DNA from: Methylococcaceae bacterium
GTDB lineage: Bacteria > Pseudomonadota > Gammaproteobacteria > Methylococcales > Methylomonadaceae
Direction of reading: 5' to 3'
Length of the DNA stretch: 15,150 nt
Assembly (NCBI GenBank): GCA_009925045.1
Contig: RFQK01000015.1
Span: forward strand, 1-15,150
Part shown: piece after piece, positions 8,386-15,150 of the stretch
Layout of the letters: every line of letters begins with the position of its first letter
Position numbering within the stretch: the stretch's first letter is position 1
Notes under the pieces: model-generated
Told to the model about the DNA's origin: nothing
The model's database searches: none
What the model saw: the letters and a program-made list of their open reading frames with translations, nothing else
Translations under genes and position numbers: made by a program

Positions 8386-9548
8386 TATTTTTCAATCAAC
8401 CCCATTGCTGCGTCATACAAACGTCTAAACAAACCACCTTGAGCAATGCTATCCATTGCCACCAAAGGCCGGCTTAAAACCACTTCATTACCCAAATTCA
8501 CGTTAAGAGTGCCTACGCTATCCCCTTTATTGATAGGGGCCAGCAAGGCTTTGTCTATTTGGGTCTCAGCTTTTAATTCAGCAAAGTGCTTACGTGGTGC
8601 TGTCACGTATACATCTTCCGTCACCCCCACATTCAGTTTAGAGGTCTCACCTTTTTTGACTTTAGCTTCAGCCATGACGGTATTGGCATCAAATAACTTA
8701 TGGGTCTCGAAAAAGCGGAAACCATAATTCAATAAGGTTTGGCTTTCATTGGCACGAGCGGCAGCGGAAGCAGTCCCCATCACGACTGATATCAGACGCA
8801 TATCTTCACGCTTAGCCGAGGCGACCATGCAGTATCCCGCATCATCGGTAAAGCCAGTTTTAATGCCGTCAACACTGGGATCGCGCCACAATAATTGGTT
8901 GCGATTTTGCTGGGTAATGCCGTTATAGGTAAATTCTTTTTGTGAATCCCAACGGTAATATTCCGGGAACTCACGGATCAGTGAGCGTGCCAGAATCGCA
9001 AGATCCCGCGCACTGCTGTAGTGATTAGGTGTCGGCAAACCCATGCTGTTTTCAAAATGGCTATTGTTCATACCCAAACGCGCCGCTTGCTCATTCATCA
9101 TGGTGGCAAAGGTCTGTTCACTGCCAGCGACATGTTCGGCCAAGGCAACGCTCGCATCATTGCCTGACTGAATGATCACCCCTTGTAACAAGTCTTCAAC
9201 TGACACCTGTTTGTTAACTTCAACAAACATTTTCGAACCGCCGGTCTCCCATGCGTTCTGACTGATCGTGACTTTTTCATCCAGTTTTAAATGCCCGGCT
9301 TTCAGTTCATTGAACACGACATAAACCGTCATGATTTTAGTCAGACTGGCCGGTGCCACCCGCTTATCAGGCTCTTTTTCAGCCAATACTCTACCGCTAT
9401 TAAAATCAACCAGATAATAACTACTGGCTGCAGCGGAAGGCGCGGCTGGCGTAAAGATCTGCCCCGCAGCCGAAACGCCATTCATGTTGAAAAACAGGAA
9501 CAGGCTGATCAAAATATGAAGAAACATACGGAAGCTTGGCATCATCAT
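8385..9548 (-). CDS. dacA: D-alanyl-D-alanine carboxypeptidase (PBP5/6 type)
   Basis: A periplasmic, membrane-anchored penicillin-binding protein that trims the terminal D-alanine from peptidoglycan stem peptides. The catalytic motifs are SLTK (S68/K71 in this numbering), SGN in IIQSGNDASVALAEH, and KTG in DGIKTGFTDDAGYC. A C-terminal beta-rich PBP5_C domain follows and the protein ends in a short amphipathic helix (GLFRRLYDAAMGLIEK) that would anchor it to the membrane. I chose the ATG at 9548 because it gives a standard signal peptide (MMMPSFR, hydrophobic core, VSA-A cleavage site). An upstream in-frame ATG at 9593 adds 15 residues and has a weak GAGA 8 nt upstream. A good extended -10 lies between the two starts, which favours 9548. 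First gene of the cluster reaching to 4314. Confidence 0.95.
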   Translation of the reverse strand: MMMPSFRMFLHILISLFLFFNMNGVSAAGQIFTPAAPSAAASSYYLVDFNSGRVLAEKEPDKRVAPASLTKIMTVYVVFNELKAGHLKLDEKVTISQNAWETGGSKMFVEVNKQVSVEDLLQGVIIQSGNDASVALAEHVAGSEQTFATMMNEQAARLGMNNSHFENSMGLPTPNHYSSARDLAILARSLIREFPEYYRWDSQKEFTYNGITQQNRNQLLWRDPSVDGIKTGFTDDAGYCMVASAKREDMRLISVVMGTASAAARANESQTLLNYGFRFFETHKLFDANTVMAEAKVKKGETSKLNVGVTEDVYVTAPRKHFAELKAETQIDKALLAPINKGDSVGTLNVNLGNEVVLSRPLVAMDSIAQGGLFRRLYDAAMGLIEK

Positions 9549-9773
9549 GGAGAATCTGTAGTTTAAGAAAGCCGTATTGTAACATCGCCCCATAGCTATT
9601 TCTCAGCAAATCGCGCCCCATGGCCAGATGATGTTTTGTTAGAATAAACCTAATTTTTTATACGCATTCCCCCTTGAAATGGGTATAGTGTCGCCTTAGT
9701 GATTCAGCAAACGAACGATGAATGGCAAACCTTTATTCCATTTGTGACAATCTAATCAACTTTTCTATTAGGC
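9549..9773. promoter_or_regulatory. Divergent promoter region between dacA and kup
   Basis: About 225 bp separate the chosen dacA start and the kup start, and no gene is seen in it. For the dacA side, an extended -10 is visible on the minus strand at 9584-9576. For the kup side, TATAGT (9684-9689, plus) could be a -10, but no convincing -35 lies 16-18 bp upstream. An AT-rich block (9650-9662) gives TATAAA on the minus strand as another weak -10 candidate. No operator with strong dyad symmetry was recognised. Confidence 0.4.
9576..9584 (-). promoter_or_regulatory. Extended -10 promoter element for dacA
   Basis: On the minus strand the sequence reads TGTTACAAT, a TGn extended -10 with a hexamer differing from TATAAT at one position. 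Transcription would begin near 9568, giving a leader of about 20 nt before the ATG at 9548. A matching -35 is not obvious, which is tolerated by extended -10 promoters. Confidence 0.4.
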
Positions 9774-10979
9774 ATGGCTAATCATCGTAGTTCCCAGCCA
9801 GTCTCTGCGCTGGCCATGAGTGCCATCGGCGTGGTATTTGGCGACATTGGCACCAGCCCACTCTACGCAGTTAAAGAAGTGTTTCATGCTGGCCTCACAA
9901 CCGATCAGGCTCACATACTGGGTGCGCTTTCCCTGATTTTCTGGTCGCTTACTTTAGTCGTTACCCTTAAATACGCCATTTTTATCATGCGCGCCGACAA
10001 CAAGGGTGAAGGCGGCATCATGGCCTTACTGGCTCTGGCCTTACAAACTGCTCGTAATAACCCCAAACGCACCAAATTCATCGTAGTAACAGGCTTAATT
10101 GGCTCAGTATTGTTTTATGGGGACAGCATCATCACCCCTGCTATCTCTGTACTCAGTGCGATGGAAGGCTTGCAAATCATCGCACCTCAGCTTGAACACT
10201 ATATTTTGCCGGTTACCTACAGCGTCCTGGGGGCATTATTTCTGATTCAAGTGCGCGGCACAGAAGCAGTCGGAAAATTATTCGCCCCTATCATGTGTAT
10301 TTGGTTTGCTGTTTTAGCATTGATGGGCATTTACAACATCATTCAGTACCCCTCGGTACTGATGGCGATCAATCCTGTTTACGGTATTCAGTTACTCTTT
10401 GAACTGGGATGGCAAGGCCTGTTAGTAATGGGTTCGGTGGTTTTGGTCATTACCGGCGCTGAAGCCTTATATGCCGACATGGGACATTTCGGACTGAAGC
10501 CAATCCGGTATGCCTGGTTCGGTTTTGTGTTTCCAGCGCTATTATTGAATTACTTTGGCCAAGGCGCCTTGCTGATTAACCATCCGGAAGCCATTGAAAA
10601 TCCGTTTTATTTGTTGGCACCGACCTGGGCTTTATACCCCTTACTGATCTTGGCTACGCTTGCAACGGTGATTGCTTCACAGGCAGTGATTTCGGGTGCT
10701 TTTTCACTGACACGGCAAGCGATTTTATTGGGTTATTCACCTCGCATGAATATTCGCCACACCTCAGGCGATGAAATGGGCCAAATCTACATCCCTGCGG
10801 TTAACTGGCTGCTGATGGTTTCGGTGTTCATTCTGGTTGCTAGTTTTAAATCCTCTTCAGCCCTGGCCTCTGCCTATGGTAAAAAATCGAGGCTTCATCA
10901 CTCTGTAACGTGGCCGGAACGGCTATCTATCTGGCCAAAAGTTTACGCGGCGTACCACAGGTTCTGCTGCATAATCTAA
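9774..10979 (+). pseudogene. kup: kup, N-terminal fragment of broken low-affinity K+ transporter
   Basis: Residues 1-369 are a clean Kup (Trk-independent potassium uptake) N-terminal region. They include [19 protein letters not shown], the stretch [14 protein letters not shown], the [14 protein letters not shown] segment, and a string of membrane spans ending at SSALASAYG. Family members continue here with a GIAVTGT-type span, further membrane helices and the C-terminal domain. Instead the frame runs into 32 unrelated residues after base 10880 and stops at 10979. The missing C-terminal domain resumes in another frame at about 10883-10907. Compared with E. coli Kup (about 622 residues), roughly 90 codons covering the last membrane spans appear deleted, with a frameshift. 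The fragment could still insert in the membrane but should not form a complete transporter. The ATG has only a weakly placed AGG upstream. A sequencing or assembly error is possible. Confidence 0.88.
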
Positions 10980-11368
10980 AACACAATCATGTTCTGCATG
11001 AGCAGATGGTTGGGCTTACTATCGTCACCAAAGATGAACCTTATATTGACGAGGCACATCGCATCAAAATTCGGGTTTTTGGTGAAAATCGCAAAATGTT
11101 CAGAGTCAAAATGTATTTTGGCTTTCAGGAAGAACAAGACGTTCGTCGCGCATTACAGCTTTGCGCCCGGGAAGGATTAATCATTGACCAGAAAACTGCC
11201 TCATTTTTCGTCGGCAGCGAAAAGATTTCCTTCCGTCGACACAGTCCATATCCAAAATGGCGACGCGCACTGTTTAAGTTTTTGTTTCACAATTCAGCCA
11301 GTGCTATCGAATACTTTAGGATTCCGGTCGATCGCGTGGTGGAACTGGGAATTCGTATTGAATTGTAA
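10910..11368 (+). pseudogene. kup: kup, C-terminal cytoplasmic domain fragment in shifted frame
   Basis: This frame encodes the rest of Kup: [32 protein letters not shown] matches the conserved family segment that follows the last membrane span, and the end FRIPVDRVVELGIRIEL matches the normal C-terminus. The frame opens after a stop at 10880-10882; the GTG at 10910 is simply the valine of the conserved VAGTA/VPGTA motif, so it is probably not a natural start. It overlaps the tail of the N-terminal fragment by 70 nt in a different frame. No Shine-Dalgarno precedes the GTG, so independent translation is doubtful. Its stop is immediately followed by the ATG of the metallo-hydrolase gene. Confidence 0.85.
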
Positions 11369-12019
11369 ATGAAGTATCAAATTATTCCGGTTACAGCTTT
11401 TCAACAAAACTGTAGTTTGATTTTCTGTGAGCAGACCAAGCAAGCCGCGGTCATTGATCCTGGCGGCGATATTGAGCTGATTATCCAGGCCATCCAAGAC
11501 CAACAGGTCGTTGTCCAGAGTATTTTGCTCACCCACGGCCATCTGGACCATGTCGGAGCGACACAGCAATTAGCGGCTCACTTGAAGGTACCGGTATTAG
11601 GGCCTCATCCGAATGACCGCTTCTGGTTGGACATGCTTGATCAGCAAAGTCAGGCCTTTGGCTTCCCACCCACTCCTCCTTTTTTACCCGACCGTTGGTT
11701 AAGCGATGGCGAGCGCTTGCAACTGGGCGAGCAAAGCCTGCAGGTTATCCATTGCCCAGGCCATACGCCTGGACATGTGGTTTTTTTCTGCCAGACTGCA
11801 GGTCTGGCCTGGGTGGGTGATGTTTTATTTAAACACTCAATCGGTCGTACCGACTTTCCCCAAGGTCATCATCAAACCCTGATCGATTCTATTCAGAACA
11901 AACTCTGGCCTCTCGGTGCAAATGTCCGCTTTATTCCCGGCCACGGCCCCGAATCTACATTTGGCGAGGAAATGAAGCACAATCCCTATGTCGGCAAGCA
12001 TGCAACCATAGGAACTTAA
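11369..12019 (+). CDS. MBL-fold metallo-hydrolase, YcbL/glyoxalase II-like
   Basis: A 216-residue metallo-beta-lactamase-fold hydrolase. The metal site is complete: THGHLDH (H56, H58, D60, H61), CPGHTPGH (H132), GDVLF (D151) and PGHGP (H192). Size and the motifs GRTDFPQG and HNPYV place it with E. coli YcbL, a type II glyoxalase II, rather than with long GloB enzymes that carry a separate substrate-binding domain. The likely reaction is hydrolysis of hydroxyacylglutathione-type thioesters, but the true substrate is unknown. Its ATG begins on the base after the kup stop codon and I see no Shine-Dalgarno, so it was probably translationally coupled to kup; the break in kup may have changed its expression. 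Confidence 0.9.
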   Translation: MKYQIIPVTAFQQNCSLIFCEQTKQAAVIDPGGDIELIIQAIQDQQVVVQSILLTHGHLDHVGATQQLAAHLKVPVLGPHPNDRFWLDMLDQQSQAFGFPPTPPFLPDRWLSDGERLQLGEQSLQVIHCPGHTPGHVVFFCQTAGLAWVGDVLFKHSIGRTDFPQGHHQTLIDSIQNKLWPLGANVRFIPGHGPESTFGEEMKHNPYVGKHATIGT

Positions 12020-12022
12020 ATT

Positions 12023-12574
12023 TTGAATCTTCGCAGTCAATTTTTCGGTAAACAAACCCATTGGCAAACGCATGCTTTTGGTGTGCAGAAACATTTACCG
12101 TGCAGTTTACAATCCTGGTTAAACGAAACGGGTTCCTTAACCCAACGTCTCAGGACGCAGCATAATAATCAATTCAATGTTTCGGTATTACTGCAGAATT
12201 GGGCGCATGGTTTTGCCGACGAGACTGCGCTGCTCAATCAGCCACTGCAGCGCTATCAATTAATTCGCGAAGTGACGCTCTATGCGAGTCATCAACCCGT
12301 GATACTCGCCAGAACCGTCATCCCACCCGAGACACTCGCGTTTGCGAATCGCAAACTGAGTCGATTGGGTAGCCGACCATTGGGTGAAGTGATTTTTGCG
12401 TATCCCAATTTGCAAATCCTCACCCGCCAGTTCTCCAGCACACATTTTTATTCAGGCGAACACCAGAATAGCCTTCAACCCAGCGAACTGATCTGGGGTC
12501 GCAGAACATTGTACGGCATAGCCAATCACCCCCTATTGGTCGCAGAGTTTTTTCTCCCCAACTGCTATCTTTAA
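12023..12574 (+). CDS. ubiC: Chorismate pyruvate-lyase
   Basis: UbiC splits chorismate into 4-hydroxybenzoate and pyruvate, the first committed step of ubiquinone synthesis. The 183-residue sequence carries the family pattern: WLNETGSLTQRLR near 32-44, LIREVTL with the active-site arginine R82, ARTVIPPETL, LGSRPLGEVIF, WGRRTLY, and AEFFLP with the catalytic glutamate E175. The start is TTG at 12023, chosen because AGGAA (12010-12014) lies 8 nt upstream and no better start exists. The stop codon (12572-12574) lies at the edge of an inverted repeat copy, so the last residues may have been set by that insertion, though the length is close to normal. No ubiA follows. A 58-bp part of the gene is repeated downstream. 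Confidence 0.92.
   Translation: MNLRSQFFGKQTHWQTHAFGVQKHLPCSLQSWLNETGSLTQRLRTQHNNQFNVSVLLQNWAHGFADETALLNQPLQRYQLIREVTLYASHQPVILARTVIPPETLAFANRKLSRLGSRPLGEVIFAYPNLQILTRQFSSTHFYSGEHQNSLQPSELIWGRRTLYGIANHPLLVAEFFLPNCYL
12453..12510 (+). repeat. 58-bp direct repeat, source copy inside ubiC
   Basis: This segment of the ubiC coding sequence, which encodes part of GEHQNSLQPSELIWGRRT, is identical base for base to 12654-12711. Identity ends sharply at both sides (T versus C before it, G versus T after it). Because it is in frame in an intact gene, this is the original copy. Confidence 0.95.
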
Positions 12575-12608
12575 AAGGGGGCCAGGCTCGTTATTTCCTG
12601 CCCCCTTT
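12574..12608 (+). terminator. GC-rich hairpin after ubiC, formed by inverted repeat copies
   Basis: AAAGGGGGC(C)AGG at 12574-12586 pairs with CCTGCCCCCTTT at 12597-12608, giving a 12-bp stem with one bulged C and a 10-nt loop. It starts at the ubiC stop codon and could end transcription from ubiC and, being symmetric, from recD. No long U-tract follows in either direction, so termination strength is uncertain. Confidence 0.45.
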
Positions 12609-12625
12609 AATTCGCCATTGCCATA

Positions 12626-12652
12626 CTAAATCGAGCCTGGCCCCTTTAATTC
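12626..12652 (+). repeat. 27-bp direct repeat, copy 1
   Basis: Identical to 12714-12740 across 27 bases, starting CTAAATCGAGCCTGG and ending CCCCTTTAATTC. It is separated from the second copy by the 58-bp ubiC duplicate plus 3 extra bases. Its central CGAGCCTGGCC is the exact reverse complement of part of the inverted copy at 12571-12590. Confidence 0.95.
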
Positions 12653-12653
12653 C

Positions 12654-12711
12654 CAGGCGAACACCAGAATAGCCTTCAACCCAGCGAACTGATCTGGGGT
12701 CGCAGAACATT
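12654..12711 (+). repeat. 58-bp direct repeat, displaced copy of ubiC fragment
   Basis: A perfect duplicate of 12453-12510, 201 bp downstream and in the same orientation, lying outside any intact gene and flanked on both sides by the 27-bp repeat. The absence of any mismatch suggests a recent event. Confidence 0.95.
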
Positions 12712-12713
12712 TC

Positions 12714-12740
12714 CTAAATCGAGCCTGGCCCCTTTAATTC
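12714..12740 (+). repeat. 27-bp direct repeat, copy 2, overlapping the recD 3' end
   Basis: Second exact copy of 12626-12652. Read on the minus strand it encodes the last residues of RecD (from within GELKGPGSI) and its TAG stop codon. Confidence 0.95.
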
Positions 12741-14666
12741 ACCCACTGCTTGTTGCAGAATGCCAGGCAAAGTCTCGATCAAGGTAAAGTCTTTTGCGGC
12801 CCGTGTGATACCGGTGTAAATCAGTTCCCGGGTCAGCACTTGGCTGAATGTGTCTGGCAACACCATGACCACATGATCAAACTCTGAGCCTTGCGATTTA
12901 TGCACCGTCATAGCATAGGCCGTTTCGACATCCGGTAATCGCAGCGGTGAAATCCAGTGTATCTTCTGTTCGGCTGCCGGAAACGCAACCCGTAATCGCT
13001 TGCTATCATCTTCTAAAGCAATTCCGATATCACCATTCATTAATCCCAAGGGATAATCATTGCGGGTCACCATCACTGGACGACCTGCGTACCACAGATC
13101 CCGTTTATCCGGAGTACCCAGCCAAGCTTCGATCTGCTGATTTAAACCCTCTACACCCCACCGCCCTTTACGCAAGGCACTCAATACCCTAAAGCTGTCA
13201 AACGCTTTGTGTACAGCAGTCGCCCAGGCATCTGCCGATGGATAGTCTGAACGGTTCTTAATCACTTGCCGATACGCACGATAACCCTGCAACCTAAGAG
13301 AAGTTTCAGGCAACACTAAGTGCTTCAAGCGTTGCCAAGCATGGTCAGACTGAGCCGGAGGCAAATGCTCAGGATTCAGGTCGGGATACTGTTCTGAAGG
13401 TGCCTCCAGAATAGCGTCCACCTTAGCGTAATCGCCAGCATTCACCGCTTGGGCGAGATTACCAATTCCACTTTTTGCATCAAAGCGATGACTGTGGAGT
13501 AACACTGCAGTTTGCTGATTATAAGCATTATGCCAATCCCCAGTCGCTGCAGACGGCAATTCAAGCTGAGCATAATTTTTGAGCCAGGCTCGTGTTGCAG
13601 CATCATAAGCTGCCGCGCCGGCGCCTTGACATAAATCACCTAAAACCGACCCTGGCTCAACCGATGCGAGTTGCTCTTTATCACCCAACAAAATCAGGGT
13701 GGCGGAATCTGGCAATGCTTCTAGTAAAGCCGCCATCATTTCCAGATCAATCATCGAGGCTTCATCCACGATCACTATATCCGCGATTAAGCGCTTGTGG
13801 CGATTGTAGGTGTATTGCCGGCTATTGGGGCGACTTCCCAGCAAACGATGCAAGGTACTGGCTTTTCGGGGTAATTGCTGCTTGATGGTTTCATCAATAT
13901 TTAATTGATCCACGGCTTTATTAATCGACTCGCTTACCCGTGCAGCCGCCTTACCCGTCGGTGCGGCCAGCACAATATTCAAGGATGAATGTGTCTCCGT
14001 TTCGGTATTTGCCAGTTTGATCAATACCGCCAGTAGTCGGGTCAAAGTCGTGGTTTTACCGGTACCCGGGCCACCGGTGATGATGCTGAAACGGGCACGC
14101 AAAGCCAGTACACAGGCAATTTTTTGCCAGTCAGGTCCGGGAATCGGATAAGCCGGATCAGGTTTGAATAAATCGGCAATATCGCCTGACAAAGCCTCAG
14201 GTAAGGCGGTTCTGACCGGTTGCACCAATCTTGCCAGCACCGTATTAACAGTCTGCTGATAAGCCCAGTAACGACGCAAATATAAACGATTAAGCCGCAC
14301 GTCTAGCACTAAAGGCTCGGCACCTTCGCCCTCACCCACTAATCCAGAAGCCTGCTGCAGGGCTTGAATCCAATCATTCAGACTAACGAAGCGAATGGGT
14401 GTTTGTTCTCCAACATCCAGGCTATAGTCCGAATTTTCCGCGATCCCCAATATCTGTTCAGGATGGCCTACCAACCCAGCCAGATCTAAAAACACCTCAC
14501 CGGCAGCTAACTGATGACTCACCAAAGCCGCTGCCAACAACACCAGGTCACTGGCATTCGGACTTTGAGTCTGCAAAAAACCTACAAAAGCACGATCCAG
14601 AGGTGAAAGCCAACCCTGTGCTATCCAGTGATCCAAATAGCCGATAACATTGCCGGAATGCTTCAT
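12714..14666 (-). CDS. recD: Exodeoxyribonuclease V subunit alpha (RecD helicase)
   Basis: RecD is the 5'-3' helicase of RecBCD, which processes double-strand breaks and degrades linear DNA. The 650 residues have an N-terminal RecB-interacting region, then superfamily 1 helicase motifs: Walker A GGPGTGKT (198-205), DEAS (D301, E302), GDKEQLASVEPG, VHKSQGSEFD (588-597) and YTGITRA. E. coli RecD is about 608 residues. The start is fixed by AGGAG 7 nt upstream and by the 4-nt overlap (ATGA) with recB. The C-terminus is unusual: after LPGILQQAV the protein ends GELKGPGSI, which is encoded by the 27-bp repeat, so the natural tail seems to have been replaced and perhaps shortened by a dozen or so residues. 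All catalytic motifs lie upstream of this. Confidence 0.96.
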   Translation of the reverse strand: MKHSGNVIGYLDHWIAQGWLSPLDRAFVGFLQTQSPNASDLVLLAAALVSHQLAAGEVFLDLAGLVGHPEQILGIAENSDYSLDVGEQTPIRFVSLNDWIQALQQASGLVGEGEGAEPLVLDVRLNRLYLRRYWAYQQTVNTVLARLVQPVRTALPEALSGDIADLFKPDPAYPIPGPDWQKIACVLALRARFSIITGGPGTGKTTTLTRLLAVLIKLANTETETHSSLNIVLAAPTGKAAARVSESINKAVDQLNIDETIKQQLPRKASTLHRLLGSRPNSRQYTYNRHKRLIADIVIVDEASMIDLEMMAALLEALPDSATLILLGDKEQLASVEPGSVLGDLCQGAGAAAYDAATRAWLKNYAQLELPSAATGDWHNAYNQQTAVLLHSHRFDAKSGIGNLAQAVNAGDYAKVDAILEAPSEQYPDLNPEHLPPAQSDHAWQRLKHLVLPETSLRLQGYRAYRQVIKNRSDYPSADAWATAVHKAFDSFRVLSALRKGRWGVEGLNQQIEAWLGTPDKRDLWYAGRPVMVTRNDYPLGLMNGDIGIALEDDSKRLRVAFPAAEQKIHWISPLRLPDVETAYAMTVHKSQGSEFDHVVMVLPDTFSQVLTRELIYTGITRAAKDFTLIETLPGILQQAVGELKGPGSI

Positions 14667-15150
14667 TGCCCCTCTCCTGTGAATAACTGATCCAGCGTTT
14701 CAATCAGAACCCGATCCGGGCGCTCCAGAACAAGTCCGCGCGATGCGTGTTCAGCGCCGCGTAAAAATAAATACAAACCGCCACCGATATGCTGATCATA
14801 ATCATAGTGCTGCCCCAAACGGGCTTTTAACAATCGATGCAAAGCCAAAAGATACAACACCATTTGCAGGTCATAGCGCTTGCTCAGCATGGCTTCCCGC
14901 AGTTTATCCGGAGCGTAATCACTTAACTGATTGCCTAAATGATTAAATTTATAATCCGCCACGTAATAGCGCCCATTGTGGACAAACACCAAATCAATAA
15001 AACCTTTTAACAAACCCGTCAGTTGATTCGGCAAAGCAGCCGGTCTGGCTAATCCTGAAAAGGTTGCCTGACTCACCAGCGTGTCTAAACGCTGCACATC
15101 CACGCCACGGTTTTCATCGACTCCAATCAGAAACTCCAGTTCTGCCTGAT
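14663..15150 (-). CDS. recB: Exodeoxyribonuclease V subunit beta (RecB), C-terminal nuclease part
   Basis: Only the last 162 codons or so are in the window and the frame is open to its edge (reading QAELEFLIGVDENRG before the GTG at 15103, which is an internal valine). The nuclease site is clear: GFIDLVF supplies one metal-binding aspartate, and VADYKFNHLG supplies the DYK aspartate and lysine, matching D1067, D1080 and K1082 of E. coli RecB. The following YDLQMVLYLLALHRLL and GGGLYLFLRG also match the family. RecB gives the RecBCD complex its nuclease and 3'-5' helicase activity. It precedes recD with a 4-nt overlap; recC is presumably outside the window. Confidence 0.95.
   Translation of the reverse strand, partial: QAELEFLIGVDENRGVDVQRLDTLVSQATFSGLARPAALPNQLTGLLKGFIDLVFVHNGRYYVADYKFNHLGNQLSDYAPDKLREAMLSKRYDLQMVLYLLALHRLLKARLGQHYDYDQHIGGGLYLFLRGAEHASRGLVLERPDRVLIETLDQLFTGEGQ

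Larger units (their letters stand above)
12571..12740. mobile_element. Cluster of short palindromic repeats (MITE/REP-like) with captured ubiC fragment
   Basis: The spacer between convergent ubiC and recD holds four copies of a motif whose core is CGAGCCTGGCCCCTTTAA. One copy is inverted (12571-12590), one is a partial direct copy (12597-12614), and two are identical direct copies (12626-12652 and 12714-12740). Between the last two sits a 58-bp duplicate of ubiC. Such GGGGCCAGGCTCG-type palindromes look like REP or MITE ends mobilised by Y1 (IS200/RAYT-like) transposases, but no transposase gene is in the window and that link is inference. Confidence 0.6.

Noticed and set aside
9674..9689. 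TTGAAA followed by TATAGT as a sigma-70 promoter for kup
   Set aside because: The two hexamers are only 4 bp apart; no -35-like hexamer lies at the right distance from TATAGT.
10910..11368. A separate functional gene starting at the GTG
   Set aside because: The sequence is plainly the Kup C-terminal domain, the GTG is a conserved internal valine, and no ribosome binding site is present.
12453..12711. The 58-bp duplication as a target-site duplication of an insertion sequence
   Set aside because: IS target duplications are usually 2-14 bp, and there is no transposase between the copies. The copies do not directly flank the repeat element in the required way.
12626..12740. Two 27-bp repeats separated by a unique spacer, as in a minimal CRISPR array
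   Set aside because: The intervening sequence is a direct copy of neighbouring ubiC, its 61-bp length is long for a spacer, further motif copies are inverted, and no cas gene is present. A palindromic mobile repeat explains it better.
1..15150. A new defence, secretion or biosynthetic system
   Set aside because: Every substantial reading frame is explained by a known housekeeping family, and no cluster of unknown genes exists. tRNA, rRNA and riboswitch-like structures were not recognised either.

Overview
The window is about 15 kb of gene-dense chromosome, almost certainly from a gammaproteobacterium. Evidence for this is RecB/RecD of the RecBCD type, a UbiC chorismate lyase, the dacA-ybeD-lipB-lipA gene order known from enteric bacteria, and a SucA/SucB pair. 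A D-amino-acid transaminase between dacA and ybeD fits non-enteric gammaproteobacteria better. I cannot name a genus. Nothing resembles phage, plasmid, CRISPR, secretion or defence-island cargo. The window is mostly housekeeping DNA with two local scars.

Layout. (1) 1-3153, plus strand: the 3' two thirds of sucA (2-oxoglutarate dehydrogenase E1), complete sucB (its lipoylated E2 partner) and a 63-residue YbdD/YjiX-family protein. (2) 3207-4319, plus: an AI-2E/PerM-family membrane protein, whose stop overlaps head-on with the next unit. (3) 4314-9548, minus: a tight co-directional cluster transcribed dacA, dat (D-amino-acid transaminase), ybeD, lipB, lipA, and a PIN-PhoH ATPase. Several junctions overlap by 1-4 nt, so it is probably one operon linking cell-wall D-alanine chemistry with lipoate synthesis. 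LipB and LipA make the cofactor that SucB carries. (4) 9549-9773: divergent promoter region. (5) 9774-12574, plus: a potassium transporter gene (kup) broken by an internal deletion and frameshift, then a YcbL/glyoxalase-II-like metallo-hydrolase abutting its remnant, then ubiC. (6) 12571-12740: a cluster of short palindromic repeats that has duplicated a 58-bp piece of ubiC. (7) 12714-15150, minus: recD and the 3' end of recB, overlapping by 4 nt.

The two places that deserve attention are the kup deletion at about 10880 and the repeat cluster at 12571-12740. In the latter, repeat copies supply the stop codon of ubiC on one side and the last residues and stop codon of recD on the other, and they bracket a captured fragment of ubiC. 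I did not find a new multi-gene system.
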